From assembly GCA_965215845.1 (NCBI GenBank), contig CBDCEL010000003.1, positions 124,001 to 188,000 on the forward strand: DNA of 64,000 bases, given 5' to 3'. The notes below the pieces were generated by a model. That model was not told the DNA's origin and searched no databases. It was given only the letters and a program-made list of their open reading frames with translations. Within the stretch, counting starts at the first letter, position 1. The number at the start of each line of letters is the position of its first letter. Position numbers and translations under genes: made by a program. Of this stretch, positions 1 through 9,024 are shown one piece after another. Source of the DNA: Aurantibacter_A sp965215845 (GTDB lineage Bacteria; Bacteroidota; Bacteroidia; Flavobacteriales; Flavobacteriaceae).

Positions 1-1578
1 TTTTTTACGCTGGGTTATATTGAACGGGCCGCCAATAACTATGAAGAATCCACCGAATACCTGTTAAAGGCCTTGACCATAACAAATAAATACGATACAC
101 CTTTAAAGTCTTATGTACTTGGTTATACGGCCAACAACTATTTGTCACTGGGCAACAATACAAAAGCTTTGGAATACCTGCACAAAAGCTTAAAGGATTC
201 TCTTTTCACGTCTTCATCACAAGCCGAAATCACCACGCTTACCCGAATCGGGGTTCTGTATACCGAAGCTTATCTCAATCAATTGGATTCGGCCATGTAT
301 TATTTTAAAAAGGCCTTGACAAGAAGCCATTCATCCGAATATAAAAATAACCTACCTTTTATTTACGGAAATATCGCCGATATGTTCAGGGGCAAAAACA
401 ATGACTCTGCCTTATTTTATTATGGCAATTCAAAGAAGGCCTTCGAAACATTTGTTCATGTAAAAAATGACTCTCCTGATAATACCAACTATTACCAAAT
501 GGTAAACAATAGTTATGTAGATATCCATTCGCACAACATTGATAAGGCAATAACCAATCTGCAATTGGTGGTAGACAGTTTAAGATACAATGTGGCTGAT
601 AAAAATGATAGGGACATTTTGGTTACCGCATACGAAAACCTGGTTTTGGGCTACGAAAAAAAGAATGATTTGAATGGGGCCAACACCATCTTAAAAGAAA
701 AAAACATATTTGAAAATGAATTCCATGCCAAACTATTGGCACAAGAGCTTGAAAAACTTGAAATTGCCTTTGAGACCAAAAGCAAGGAACAAGAAATTGA
801 GAAATTAAGGGAGGAGGCCCAAAAAACCGACACAATACTTCGGCAGCAACGAATTATTATCTATAGTTCAATAGGTATTGGTCTACTTTTAGTGGTAGTC
901 GGAGGGCTCTTTTATAGACAAAAAAGTCTTAAAGAAAAGTTCCGTCAAGTGTCCCTGGAACAGCGCCTATTGCGTTCGCAGATGAATCCTCATTTTTTGT
1001 TCAATGCTTTGAATACGGCTACCCAGTTGGTCGACAATAAATCCAACAGCGCCAAAAACTATATTCTCAAATTGGCCAAGCTTTTACGTTTGACCCTTGA
1101 AAATTCAAGGGAAGACCTTGTTTCGTTCGAAGATGAACTGGATGCACTTGAGAGCTATTTGGAGCTACAGTCAAACTTTTCGAAAAAGTTTGATTATGAG
1201 TTGACGTTGGCCAGTGATCTGGAGCCGCAGCATATTCAAATACCTCCGATGCTCATACAGCCCTTTATAGAAAATGCCATCATTCACGGTATTGTCAAAA
1301 ATCATGAAAAAGGTCGCATAGAAGTAAAAATCAAGAAAAACGGAGACAAAAGGCTACTCTGCACAGTGATGGACAACGGGGTTGGCATACATTCAAAAAA
1401 CAAAAAGGAGGTTGTCGGCCATAAATCAATATCGCTTTCCATTGTAAAGGAGCGCCTGGGCACCTACCATAAAAAAAACAATCAAAACCCCTTTTTCGAA
1501 ATTACGGATGCCCATAAGGATGAAAATCAATCTTCAGGCACAAAGGTCACTTTTTCCGTTCCTTGCCATATGATGTAA
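1..1578 (+). CDS. TPR-containing LytS/YehU-type sensor histidine kinase (5' partial)
   Basis: The reading frame is open from base 1, so the true start lies outside the window; the TTG at 73 is only an internal codon. The N-terminal part is alpha-helical with TPR-like repeats, followed by a coiled coil and one membrane helix (encoded near 860-925). The C-terminal half is a His_kinase (LytS family) domain: the phospho-acceptor block QMNPHFLFNALN near 980-1015 and an ATPase domain with ENAIIHG and DNGVGI. Proteins of this architecture in Bacteroidota phosphorylate LytTR-type response regulators, whose gene would be expected nearby, perhaps before the window or unlinked. The signal sensed is unknown. 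The stop is at 1576-1578, followed by about 150 bases without a gene. Confidence 0.9.
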   Translation, partial: FFTLGYIERAANNYEESTEYLLKALTITNKYDTPLKSYVLGYTANNYLSLGNNTKALEYLHKSLKDSLFTSSSQAEITTLTRIGVLYTEAYLNQLDSAMYYFKKALTRSHSSEYKNNLPFIYGNIADMFRGKNNDSALFYYGNSKKAFETFVHVKNDSPDNTNYYQMVNNSYVDIHSHNIDKAITNLQLVVDSLRYNVADKNDRDILVTAYENLVLGYEKKNDLNGANTILKEKNIFENEFHAKLLAQELEKLEIAFETKSKEQEIEKLREEAQKTDTILRQQRIIIYSSIGIGLLLVVVGGLFYRQKSLKEKFRQVSLEQRLLRSQMNPHFLFNALNTATQLVDNKSNSAKNYILKLAKLLRLTLENSREDLVSFEDELDALESYLELQSNFSKKFDYELTLASDLEPQHIQIPPMLIQPFIENAIIHGIVKNHEKGRIEVKIKKNGDKRLLCTVMDNGVGIHSKNKKEVVGHKSISLSIVKERLGTYHKKNNQNPFFEITDAHKDENQSSGTKVTFSVPCHMM

Positions 1579-1731
1579 GAAACGCTTCATTTTACATGGT
1601 GATTTGCAACGTTCACAAGACGAACCATTTTGTTGGTAAATAAAATCTTACTTTTTCAAAGGTCAAAAACTATCTTGAAATGGTATTATTCCTAATGTCA
1701 TTTTTATTTATTAATTCTAAATCCTTTCAAG

Positions 1732-2442
1732 ATGAAAACCAATATTTCGCTCTTATTACTTTTATTGATTCTTAGCTCATGTTCAAAGGAAGCTTTGTTA
1801 ACCGGGGAATCTGATGAAATCAAAAGTTATGAACTTAGTGCGAGCCCCCCGGAACCGGAGGATTGCTCGACAAAGTTTTTAACGGCCGGTTTGATCGATG
1901 AGGGCGCGTGCGAAGGCTCCCTTAGGCGATACTCAGTCTATGTAACTGCCGGATATGGTGGTAAAAGACCATATATGAGGCAGGTCGAGGTTTATATTGC
2001 GAAAGAAATCAATAATTCCTTTTGGATATTGGATGCGGCCATCGTCAATATTCCGTCGAATGCCACGGTATCGAATAATAGTGATGTTTTTGATTTTGGT
2101 GTTGCAGACAGAACCTATGGAAAAGTTGACCTGATTATTGGAAGCGTCAGAAAGTCCAATGGTGCAATAGATTCATGTTATTTGCCTAGAAAAACGAGTC
2201 CGACCGCCAACAACTGCTATTACAAGGAACCAAAATTCAGACCAGAACTGGGTTATGTGTTGAACGATGATGATTTCGACAATGACGGGATACCGAATAA
2301 AGAGGATAATGATGATGATGGTGATGGCATCCCTGACTTTTACGATGGCGATGATGACAATGACGGCAGGAGTGATGATTTTGACACGGATGACGACAAT
2401 GACGGTCTACCGGATGGAAAAGATCCCGATAAGAAATCGTAG
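1732..2442 (+). CDS. Lipoprotein with Asp-rich calcium-binding (thrombospondin type 3-like) repeats
   Basis: A 236-residue protein with a lipoprotein signal (hydrophobic Leu stretch ending in LSSCS, Cys16). The middle region (about 30-175) has four or more cysteines and no family I recognise. Residues about 180-235 are repeats of the form DxDxDGxxD, as in TSP type 3 or dockerin-like calcium loops, here at the extreme C terminus. It is likely an outer-membrane-anchored, calcium-stabilised surface protein. No type IX sorting domain follows the repeats. It is a single gene between the kinase and a convergent small lipoprotein gene. Function is unknown. Confidence 0.8.
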   Translation: MKTNISLLLLLLILSSCSKEALLTGESDEIKSYELSASPPEPEDCSTKFLTAGLIDEGACEGSLRRYSVYVTAGYGGKRPYMRQVEVYIAKEINNSFWILDAAIVNIPSNATVSNNSDVFDFGVADRTYGKVDLIIGSVRKSNGAIDSCYLPRKTSPTANNCYYKEPKFRPELGYVLNDDDFDNDGIPNKEDNDDDGDGIPDFYDGDDDNDGRSDDFDTDDDNDGLPDGKDPDKKS

Positions 2443-2484
2443 TTTATAGGAACTTTAAAATGGTCTATTACCAAAAACAGATTT

Positions 2485-2790
2485 TCAGAAAACTTTGTGA
2501 CACCTTAGAGATAATAATTTAAGTAGATGAGCGAGAATAGCGGGCATTTCCAGCGCGCTATTCTTTTCTTGACCAACGCCATGGCAAAGGTCGAGGGTGG
2601 CCCTGGTTTCATAGCTGCAAGACAATGAGAATTTCAATTCTCCGAACTGACCGTCACCGCACCATAACAATTCGCCCCTTTGAAAGTCTATAGAAGCCAA
2701 AGTGGAATCTAACTTTGGGGTTTTGTCCTTACAGGCCAACAAACACAACAAAAAGCATAAAAGAAGGGAAATACATTTCAAGGGTTTCAT
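2485..2790 (-). CDS. Small hypothetical lipoprotein
   Basis: A 101-residue ORF with a clear lipoprotein signal: basic start, long Leu/Cys-rich core and lipobox LLAC (Cys20). The mature part has several further cysteines and no family I can name. It converges on the calcium-repeat lipoprotein gene and lies downstream of the quinoprotein dehydrogenase on the same strand with about 170 bases between. The signal peptide supports a real gene, but the C terminus is short and atypical, so it could be a truncated remnant. Confidence 0.55.
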   Translation of the reverse strand: MKPLKCISLLLCFLLCLLACKDKTPKLDSTLASIDFQRGELLWCGDGQFGELKFSLSCSYETRATLDLCHGVGQEKNSALEMPAILAHLLKLLSLRCHKVF

Positions 2791-2961
2791 TTCATGACCT
2801 TAAAAATGTAGTAACCCCATCCTATTTTCAGGATTTTAGATAAGTTGCATAAAAAGTCCATGCGCGTTTTAATGTTCCGCCAAAAACTGCAGGGTCAAAC
2901 AATCAAAACCCTAGGTTTATAGCTCATTTCCTGTCAGTTCACATTTCGATAAAGTCTTTCT

Positions 2962-5061
2962 TTATGGGTTACCTTCGGCATCTTCTCTTCTGGATTTGGC
3001 AACACTCAAAATAAAACCTTTAATAGCACTGATGTCATCATCCGAAAGCCTGTCCCCAAAGTTGGGCATGCCAAGGCCCAATAATGAGCCCTCACCAACA
3101 ATTTGCTGGAAAGAATCGAAAACTGTGGGCGTTGAGTACGTTAGGTCAGGAATAGATCCCCCGCCGGGGAACAGGATCATCTGATGGCAATTGGCGCAAT
3201 AGCGTTGAAACAATTGTCCGCCATTTTCCAATTGCTGCGAGGTGGCTTCAACCTCCAGGTCGACTAATCGCTTTTTGGGCTGCTCGAAGAATTCGGGCAT
3301 TTTGGCATTACCTCCCAAGGCAAAGGTATAAAGGGTACCGGGGTTGATCTGGTCGGTGAACTTTGACCAAAGCCCCTTTACACCACCCCATCCCACTAAA
3401 ATAGACACATATTGCTTTCCATCGATATCGTAGGTAATGGGCGCGGCTATAATCCCTGAATTTAAAGGAAACGACCATACCTTTTTGCCTGCCGCTGCAT
3501 CGAACGCAATAAACTCCCCTTCTGCGTTACCCTGAAAGACCAAATCGTTTGAAACCAGCACACCGGCGTTCCACGAAGACTTTTGCCAAAAGTTCCACTT
3601 CTCTTTTTGGGCGATGGGATCCCAAGCAATCAATTTTCCAAAACTTCTATTGGCCATCGAGTCCAAATGTGTTTTGCTTTTAGGATCAAATCCGATTCCC
3701 ATATTCCATGACCTTGGATCATCGAAATACTCCCAACCCGAGGGTTGTCCAAAGAACATACCCCCTTCACTCGCCGGAATATAGACCAGTCCGGTTTTGG
3801 GGCTATAGGCCATAGGCTGCCAATTATGCCCTCCGGAGGCAGGAGGGGAGATTTGGGAATTCATATCGGGATATCTTGCAAATTCCGTTTCAATAGGGCG
3901 ACCTGTGGTCGTATCAATTTCCTTGGCCCAATTGGTATAGACATAGGGTTTGGCCGATATCAATTCTCCATTAGTCCTATCCAGTACATAGAAAAAACCG
4001 TTTTTTGGGGCCTGCATCAGCACTTTCCTTTTCTTACCATCAATAGCAAGATCGGCCAGAATAATATGTTGTGTGGCAGTATAGTCCCAAGAATCGCCCG
4101 GGGTCGTTTGATAATGCCAAATAAGCTTTCCATTATCCGGATCCAAAGCTAAAATTGAAGATAGGTGGAGGTTATCCCCGCCATCTGGGCTTCGAATATC
4201 GCGATTCCATGGGGAACCATTTCCGGTACCCACATACAATAAGTCCAATTCTGGGTCAAAAGCCATGGCATCCCAGACCGTGCCACCACCGCCATACTCC
4301 CACCATTGGCCGGTCCAAGTCTTTGCTGCCACTTCCATAGCTTCGTTTTCAAATCCATCTTCGGGGTTTCCCGGTACGGTATAAAACCGCCATTGCTGCG
4401 ATCCCGTCTTTGCATCATAAGCGGTTACATATCCCCTGACGCCCAAGTCGGCGCCGCCATTACCAATAATAACATTGCCCTTGACAATTCTTGGAGCTCC
4501 TGTTATGGAATAGGGCCTGCTTTGGTCTATGGTTACAACTTCCCAAACCATTGTGCCATTTTGGGCATTTAACGCAATCAACCTGCCATCGAGCGTTCCA
4601 ACATAGATATTGCCTTCGTATATGGCTACCCCTCTGTTGACCACATCACAGCAAACCTTTTCACCATATTCCTTGGGTACTTGCGGGTCATATTCCCAAA
4701 GGATCTCCCCTTTTCTGGCATCTACCGCGTACACCTTGCTCCAAGTCCCCGTAAAGTACATGACACCATCGGCCACTATTGGTGTTGCCTCTAAACCGCG
4801 TTTGGTGCCCAAGACGAGGCTCCATGCCAATCCGAGGCTATCAACATTCGAGGTATTGATTTGGTCCAATGGGCTAAAACGTGTCTCCGCATAGTTTCTA
4901 CCATAAGAAAGCCATTCTTCTGGTGATGCGTCAGCGTTTATAAGTCTGGTACCATCGATTATCCCATGCTGTTCACCCCTTTGAGAGCAGCCTAAAAATG
5001 TCAAAAAGATAAAAAAGCATATAGCGCGGCTTAAAGTTTGATCGGTTCTTGAAAAAAGCAT
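2962..5061 (-). CDS. PQQ-dependent quinohemoprotein alcohol dehydrogenase, lipoprotein
   Basis: A 699-residue protein resembling type II quinohemoprotein alcohol dehydrogenases: an eight-bladed PQQ beta-propeller (about 45-590) followed by a C-terminal cytochrome c domain. Visible marks are the vicinal Cys pair at 137-138 that stacks on PQQ in this family, the GDSWDYTATQ block with the probable catalytic Asp, repeated propeller W motifs, a haem motif CANCH at 622-626 and a probable distal Met near 665 (GLGMPNF). The lipobox LGC puts Cys25 as the lipidated residue, so it is periplasmic and membrane anchored. It would oxidise an alcohol or aldehyde and pass electrons to a cytochrome. An esterase gene lies immediately upstream (26 bases), suggesting co-transcription. 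Substrate cannot be read from sequence. Confidence 0.9.
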   Translation of the reverse strand: MLFSRTDQTLSRAICFFIFLTFLGCSQRGEQHGIIDGTRLINADASPEEWLSYGRNYAETRFSPLDQINTSNVDSLGLAWSLVLGTKRGLEATPIVADGVMYFTGTWSKVYAVDARKGEILWEYDPQVPKEYGEKVCCDVVNRGVAIYEGNIYVGTLDGRLIALNAQNGTMVWEVVTIDQSRPYSITGAPRIVKGNVIIGNGGADLGVRGYVTAYDAKTGSQQWRFYTVPGNPEDGFENEAMEVAAKTWTGQWWEYGGGGTVWDAMAFDPELDLLYVGTGNGSPWNRDIRSPDGGDNLHLSSILALDPDNGKLIWHYQTTPGDSWDYTATQHIILADLAIDGKKRKVLMQAPKNGFFYVLDRTNGELISAKPYVYTNWAKEIDTTTGRPIETEFARYPDMNSQISPPASGGHNWQPMAYSPKTGLVYIPASEGGMFFGQPSGWEYFDDPRSWNMGIGFDPKSKTHLDSMANRSFGKLIAWDPIAQKEKWNFWQKSSWNAGVLVSNDLVFQGNAEGEFIAFDAAAGKKVWSFPLNSGIIAAPITYDIDGKQYVSILVGWGGVKGLWSKFTDQINPGTLYTFALGGNAKMPEFFEQPKKRLVDLEVEATSQQLENGGQLFQRYCANCHQMILFPGGGSIPDLTYSTPTVFDSFQQIVGEGSLLGLGMPNFGDRLSDDDISAIKGFILSVAKSRREDAEGNP

Positions 5062-5087
5062 ATCTGGAGACTTTTTATTGGTTCAAG

Positions 5088-6140
5088 CTAGTTTCTTTCA
5101 AATTCTAGATGAGTGTCGAAAAAGGGCAGCATATCATTTAACGCCCTGCCATCGTCAGACCAGAGCTTGTTGCCATGGGTTCCGATGTATTCTTCGGCAT
5201 AATGGGCAACGCCCATATTTTCAAGCTTTTGACTTAGTTTTCTACAGCCCAATTTAACAAAATCGAAATCATCATTTCTTCCCCAGTCCAGCTTAATTGC
5301 CTTTAGCTGTTGAAGATTGTCAAAATACCTATCTGCCATGTTGTGAAGCATGTTCTCATTCCAAAGGGTTAGTGCTTCCTTATTGATAACAACAGTGTCG
5401 CCTTGATAATTATAGGGCAGATTTGCATAGAACGGAGGGTCGTTCTGATTCGGCGAAAAGGCTCTTCCAAGGGCGATCAACCAATTTGGTAAAAATTCGC
5501 TGTAACCTGTTACTAATTCCTTTCTCGTGTCTATTTCCTGAATGCGTTTGTATGATGCGCCATTTATACCCAATTCTTTTACCAAATCAAAAGCGCCGGA
5601 CAGGGAATAAATCGAACTAAATACTTCCGGGTTTTCCATTCCCATCTTAATGGCTCCATAACCCCCCATCGAATGTCCTGAAATTCCACGACTTTCCTTT
5701 TGTGCGAGTGTTCGGTATTTTTTATCCATATAGGCGACCAAGTCCTTACTCGTAAAATCTGCCCAATTGCCGGTCAAGGTTGAATTGGTGTACAAGCTTC
5801 CCCGATACAAAGTATGTTGGTCGGGCATGGCTACAATGACCGGTTTGATTTTACCGGTAGCAATTGCTTGATCTAATAATTTATTAAACTTGGTTACGGC
5901 AATTTGCAGGCTATCACTCCATGTAAAACCATGTAAATAGTAAATGACGGGGTACCTTTTTTCACTTTCTTCGTAACCAGGTGGAAGGTATACGGTAATT
6001 CTTCGTGTAGGGTCTTCGCCACCGGGGTTTTCCAAAGCAGCGGAATATAATTGGTCAACTACGACCTTTCCTTCGGGATATTGGGCCGATTGTGAAGCAC
6101 AGAACAGATAAACCGTAATTGTTATTACTAATTTTTTCAT
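5088..6140 (-). CDS. Secreted esterase (esterase D / feruloyl esterase-like alpha/beta hydrolase)
   Basis: A 350-residue alpha/beta hydrolase of the putative esterase family (PF00756 type). It has a signal peptide, the oxyanion region YYLHGF, the nucleophile elbow GHSMGGYG and a late Asp/His pair (NDDFDF and GTHGNKLW). Such enzymes cleave acyl or phenolic esters in the periplasm or outside. It is co-oriented with the downstream quinoprotein dehydrogenase. A pairing in which the esterase releases an alcohol that the dehydrogenase oxidises is possible but inferred only from adjacency. Confidence 0.85.
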   Translation of the reverse strand: MKKLVITITVYLFCASQSAQYPEGKVVVDQLYSAALENPGGEDPTRRITVYLPPGYEESEKRYPVIYYLHGFTWSDSLQIAVTKFNKLLDQAIATGKIKPVIVAMPDQHTLYRGSLYTNSTLTGNWADFTSKDLVAYMDKKYRTLAQKESRGISGHSMGGYGAIKMGMENPEVFSSIYSLSGAFDLVKELGINGASYKRIQEIDTRKELVTGYSEFLPNWLIALGRAFSPNQNDPPFYANLPYNYQGDTVVINKEALTLWNENMLHNMADRYFDNLQQLKAIKLDWGRNDDFDFVKLGCRKLSQKLENMGVAHYAEEYIGTHGNKLWSDDGRALNDMLPFFDTHLEFERN

Positions 6141-6239
6141 TTCAGCGATGTCTTATTGGTTCATTAATTGAAAGGGTATCCAACTGATTTATAAGTTATT
6201 ATTTTTTTGCAAAGCATACTTCTCTGTTATCTGAACAAT

Positions 6240-7013
6240 TTAGAAATTATGGGTCAGCCCAAGATTCCATTTAAAATCTGGATTAGGCGAAATGTTGGTC
6301 GACAACGATTGGGTCAATTGGGTAGATAGAAAAAAAGGCCATTTACTATGCCCTATGCCATAGATTGCGGAGGTAAAAAGCCCTTGGGTATCTCCATCCA
6401 AATCGATATACACCAGTTGTGGAAACAAACTATGATAAAAATTGCCCATGATTTTTAGTTTGGTGATGTTTGCGCCCAGTACGAAAAAATTACCTCGCTT
6501 GATAGAGGCGTTTTTTAAACCGAATCCGTGAAAAGTGGTCAGACCAATTGAAGTCTTCTTCGATATTGTATAGGTAGATATCGATTGCAACAGGGCGTAA
6601 TGTTCGACTTTGGTCGTTGCTTGTAACACACTGCCGACCAATTCCTCAGGATACGTGAAATTAAAACTATACAGGGTAGCCAAGCTGAAACCAAACTTTT
6701 TGTGGTCAATGGCCTTGTATGTAATACGCGGATTAATAAACCAAGGCTTCCCTTCAGTAGAAATTGCCATTTCAGGGTTGAAACTGATTCGTTTTCTGTT
6801 CAATGAAAAAGTTCCGATGAGAGAGGGCTTGTCCAGCGAAAAAGCTGGGACAGGTGAAATGCCGTTGGTATTGACGTTGATGTTGCCGGAAAACTCGATG
6901 TCTCTACCTTGGTCACTTACATTCTCTTGGGCTACCGAACGAAACAGTGTAAGTGCAAACCACAGGAAAATGCCAACTGAAATTGAGCGTGTATTTAAGA
7001 AGCTGATTTTCAT
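6240..7013 (-). CDS. Probable outer-membrane beta-barrel protein of the sulfur cluster
   Basis: The likely start is the ATG at 7013, giving 257 residues with a signal peptide ending near SVAQE. An upstream ATG at 7043 would add ten residues before the signal and is less likely. The mature protein has alternating hydrophobic/polar strands and ends in a C-terminal phenylalanine (LGLTHNF), as expected for a small outer-membrane barrel. I recognise no family. It is downstream of the TSUP, DsrE and TsdA-like genes on the same strand, about 50 bases after the TSUP gene, and may be part of that operon. Confidence 0.65.
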   Translation of the reverse strand: MKISFLNTRSISVGIFLWFALTLFRSVAQENVSDQGRDIEFSGNINVNTNGISPVPAFSLDKPSLIGTFSLNRKRISFNPEMAISTEGKPWFINPRITYKAIDHKKFGFSLATLYSFNFTYPEELVGSVLQATTKVEHYALLQSISTYTISKKTSIGLTTFHGFGLKNASIKRGNFFVLGANITKLKIMGNFYHSLFPQLVYIDLDGDTQGLFTSAIYGIGHSKWPFFLSTQLTQSLSTNISPNPDFKWNLGLTHNF

Positions 7014-7065
7014 ATAACATGATCGTTTGTAACGGTTGAACAAATACCTTCTTTAACATACCAGT

Positions 7066-7881
7066 TCAAAAACTGACGATAGGCCAAATCAATTCATAGC
7101 AAAAAATGCCTATGGCCATAATCAGCATAAACCATCCGAAACCTTTTTTGAGCCTTTCCCCTTGTATCTGTCTTGACAATTGTACTCCCAACAAGATACC
7201 CAATATTGAGATTAATGTAAAGAGCAGTAAAAAAGACCAATCAAAGGTGAAATGACCTATATCTCCTAAAAAGCCTCCCAATGATTTTAAAGCAATTATC
7301 AACAATGAGGTTGCAACAGCTTTTTTCATGGGCATTCCTATACATAGAACCAACAAGGGAACAATTAAAAAGCCGCCACCTATGCCTACAATACCTGTGA
7401 GAATACCAATTATAGCGCCTTCTAGCACGAGCACAAGATATTTCCATTCCAAAGTTCCTTCTTGCACAATTCGAGATTGTTTCTTTCTTATCATCGAAAT
7501 TGCTGCGCCAAGAACCAACAAAGCAAAAAGCAGCATAATTGCCACGTTCTTGGTCAACACAAAGTTTCCTATAGACACTATTTTTTCAGGAAGCAATGGA
7601 ATCAAGAACTTTCGAGAGGCAAAAACCCCTATGAGGCAGGGAATGGCAAAAACCAAAGCCGTTCTTAGGTCGATCATTCCTTTTTTCAGATAACGTGCCG
7701 TACCTACCGAGGCCGAAGCGCCAACAACAAATAACGAATAGGCAGTGGTGGTAATCGGGTTGATATGGAACAGGTAGGTGAGGATGGGGACCGCCATTAA
7801 GGAGCCCCCACTCCCTGTGAGTCCAAGTATCAAACCTATACCCAACGCACCTACATATCCTAAAATTTCGAAAGCTTCCAT
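7066..7881 (-). CDS. TSUP family sulfite/sulfur-compound transporter (TauE/SafE)
   Basis: A 271-residue polytopic membrane protein of the TauE/SafE (TSUP) family. Two repeated halves carry the family's glycine-rich start (GLILGLTGSGGSLMAVP and GILTGIVGIGGGFLIVP). About eight hydrophobic helices are visible. Members export sulfite or sulfoacetate, or take up thiosulfate or other sulfur anions. Its location directly after DsrE-like and TsdA-like genes makes a sulfur anion the most likely substrate. A second TSUP gene of the same length lies at 28342, outside this cluster. Confidence 0.9.
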   Translation of the reverse strand: MEAFEILGYVGALGIGLILGLTGSGGSLMAVPILTYLFHINPITTTAYSLFVVGASASVGTARYLKKGMIDLRTALVFAIPCLIGVFASRKFLIPLLPEKIVSIGNFVLTKNVAIMLLFALLVLGAAISMIRKKQSRIVQEGTLEWKYLVLVLEGAIIGILTGIVGIGGGFLIVPLLVLCIGMPMKKAVATSLLIIALKSLGGFLGDIGHFTFDWSFLLLFTLISILGILLGVQLSRQIQGERLKKGFGWFMLIMAIGIFCYELIWPIVSF

Positions 7882-7904
7882 TTTTATGGCCTAGTCCCTT
7901 TCTA

Positions 7905-8318
7905 TTATTTTCCTTCCTTAATGTAGCCCCAACCATTTTTTTGGCGCATTACAATTTCAAAAATGCCATCTGGAACGGTGCCCACACCGGGTATAAGGTC
8001 GCTTTCATCCTTTTTGTTACGTTTCATCGTATTTTGACAAATAACGATGGACACATTGTCGCGTTTTACGACTTCTCGCAGGGTTTCACCCGCTACGGAC
8101 GACTTGTTGTCGACCATGGAGTAGGCACTACTGTAAACGACCATTTCAAATTCAGAATCAGGATACGATTCTGATATCAAGCGCAAGTGCCGTGCCGCTG
8201 AACGCTGAACACCGGGGTCACCGCTGGTTACGTCAAAAACCACTTTGATATTTTCTTGTTGTGCAGAAAGCGTTGCCACCATGAGCAATGCGGTTGCAAT
8301 GACTATGAAGTTTTTCAT
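7905..8318 (-). CDS. Periplasmic DsrE family protein
   Basis: The ATG at 8318 gives 137 residues with a clean signal peptide (cleavage near LSAQQ); a longer reading from 8543 would overlap the upstream gene. The mature part has the DsrE/DsrF-like fold signature: a first strand IKVVFDVTSGDP, a VVYSSAYSMV strand, a VICQNTM segment with one cysteine, and a C-terminal VPDGIFEIVMRQ..GWGYI block. DsrE-like proteins bind or relay sulfur, often as a persulfide on that cysteine. An exported form next to a Tat-exported paralogue and a TsdA-like cytochrome suggests a periplasmic sulfur carrier. Confidence 0.85.
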   Translation of the reverse strand: MKNFIVIATALLMVATLSAQQENIKVVFDVTSGDPGVQRSAARHLRLISESYPDSEFEMVVYSSAYSMVDNKSSVAGETLREVVKRDNVSIVICQNTMKRNKKDESDLIPGVGTVPDGIFEIVMRQKNGWGYIKEGK

Positions 8319-8340
8319 TTTGGTTACTTTTTTGATTAAT

Positions 8341-9018
8341 CTATTCTCCTGCAAAAATGTAAGCGCATCCTTTTTGTTGGGCGCGGCCCAAAGCCCAGAC
8401 CCCTGAGGGCACCACTTGAATTCCTGGCAAGACGGCCGACACCCATTCGTCATAGATTGCCTTGGGGTCTTGCCCAATTTGCTGTGCAACCGCCCCGCTA
8501 TAGACCGATAAGGCCAAATTGCATACACAAAATAGGGCTCCACGTGACTGCAAGTCTTTTATACCCTGTATGACAGGGAGTGGAAAATCACCTTCCTGTG
8601 GCTCGTAGTAAGGATTCCTTTCATACGGCGAACCATCAGTTTTGTTCACATGGAACATTTTCCCCAAAGGATATTTTTTCCAAAGATTTGAGGGCAAGGC
8701 AAAGGGTATTGCATCATGTCGAAGTACGGTCATGGCGGTGATGTCCTCATCTTTGCTACCCGTCTCGTTATTGGTCAGGTAAAAAGCCCAGTTCCAGATA
8801 ATTGGAAATCCCTTGTGGGGATATGAACCATCATAGACCACACGGTGTGTTCCTTTGATTTTGTCAAACCATTTTTCCGCTTCGCCCAATTCCTTCGAAT
8901 CAAAATCGGCCATGCCGGCGTACATCGGATTGGTGAGTACCGATACCGTACTTGCGGTAGCGCCCATCAATAGGGCACCCATAAAACTTCTTCTCGACTT
9001 TTTAGCTGTAGTTTCCAT
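8341..9018 (-). CDS. Tat-exported DsrE-like protein
   Basis: A 225-residue protein with a twin-arginine signal (KKSRRSFMG at 6-14, then a hydrophobic stretch). The mature part contains a DsrE-like core: DITAMTVLRHDAIPFAL, the cysteine segment FCVCNLALS, and a C-terminal VPSGVWALGRAQQKGCAYIF block. These align by eye with the VICQNTM and VPDGIFEIVMRQ segments of the next gene. Tat export implies folding, or cofactor loading, in the cytoplasm before export. The gene starts 7 bases after the TsdA-like gene stops and ends 23 bases before the second DsrE gene, so one operon is likely. Its precise role is unknown. Confidence 0.75.
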   Translation of the reverse strand: METTAKKSRRSFMGALLMGATASTVSVLTNPMYAGMADFDSKELGEAEKWFDKIKGTHRVVYDGSYPHKGFPIIWNWAFYLTNNETGSKDEDITAMTVLRHDAIPFALPSNLWKKYPLGKMFHVNKTDGSPYERNPYYEPQEGDFPLPVIQGIKDLQSRGALFCVCNLALSVYSGAVAQQIGQDPKAIYDEWVSAVLPGIQVVPSGVWALGRAQQKGCAYIFAGE

Positions 9019-9024
9019 AAGCGT

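Noticed and set aside
2223..2442. Asp-rich repeats as a CRISPR-like or satellite DNA array
   Set aside because: The repeats are codon-level and irregular in DNA; the protein repeat explains them and no spacers are present.
2267..2449. Met/Thr-rich ORF overlapping the Asp-repeat lipoprotein
   Set aside because: It is simply the +1 reading of the GAT-rich repeat codons.
3745..4152. Plus-strand ORFs of up to 135 codons opposite the quinoprotein dehydrogenase
   Set aside because: They are antisense to a fully conserved gene and arise from its codon use; no start signals or family resemblance.
8319..8543. Longer start (8543) for the DsrE gene
   Set aside because: The added 75 residues overlap the upstream Tat-DsrE gene and would bury the signal peptide that begins at 8318.
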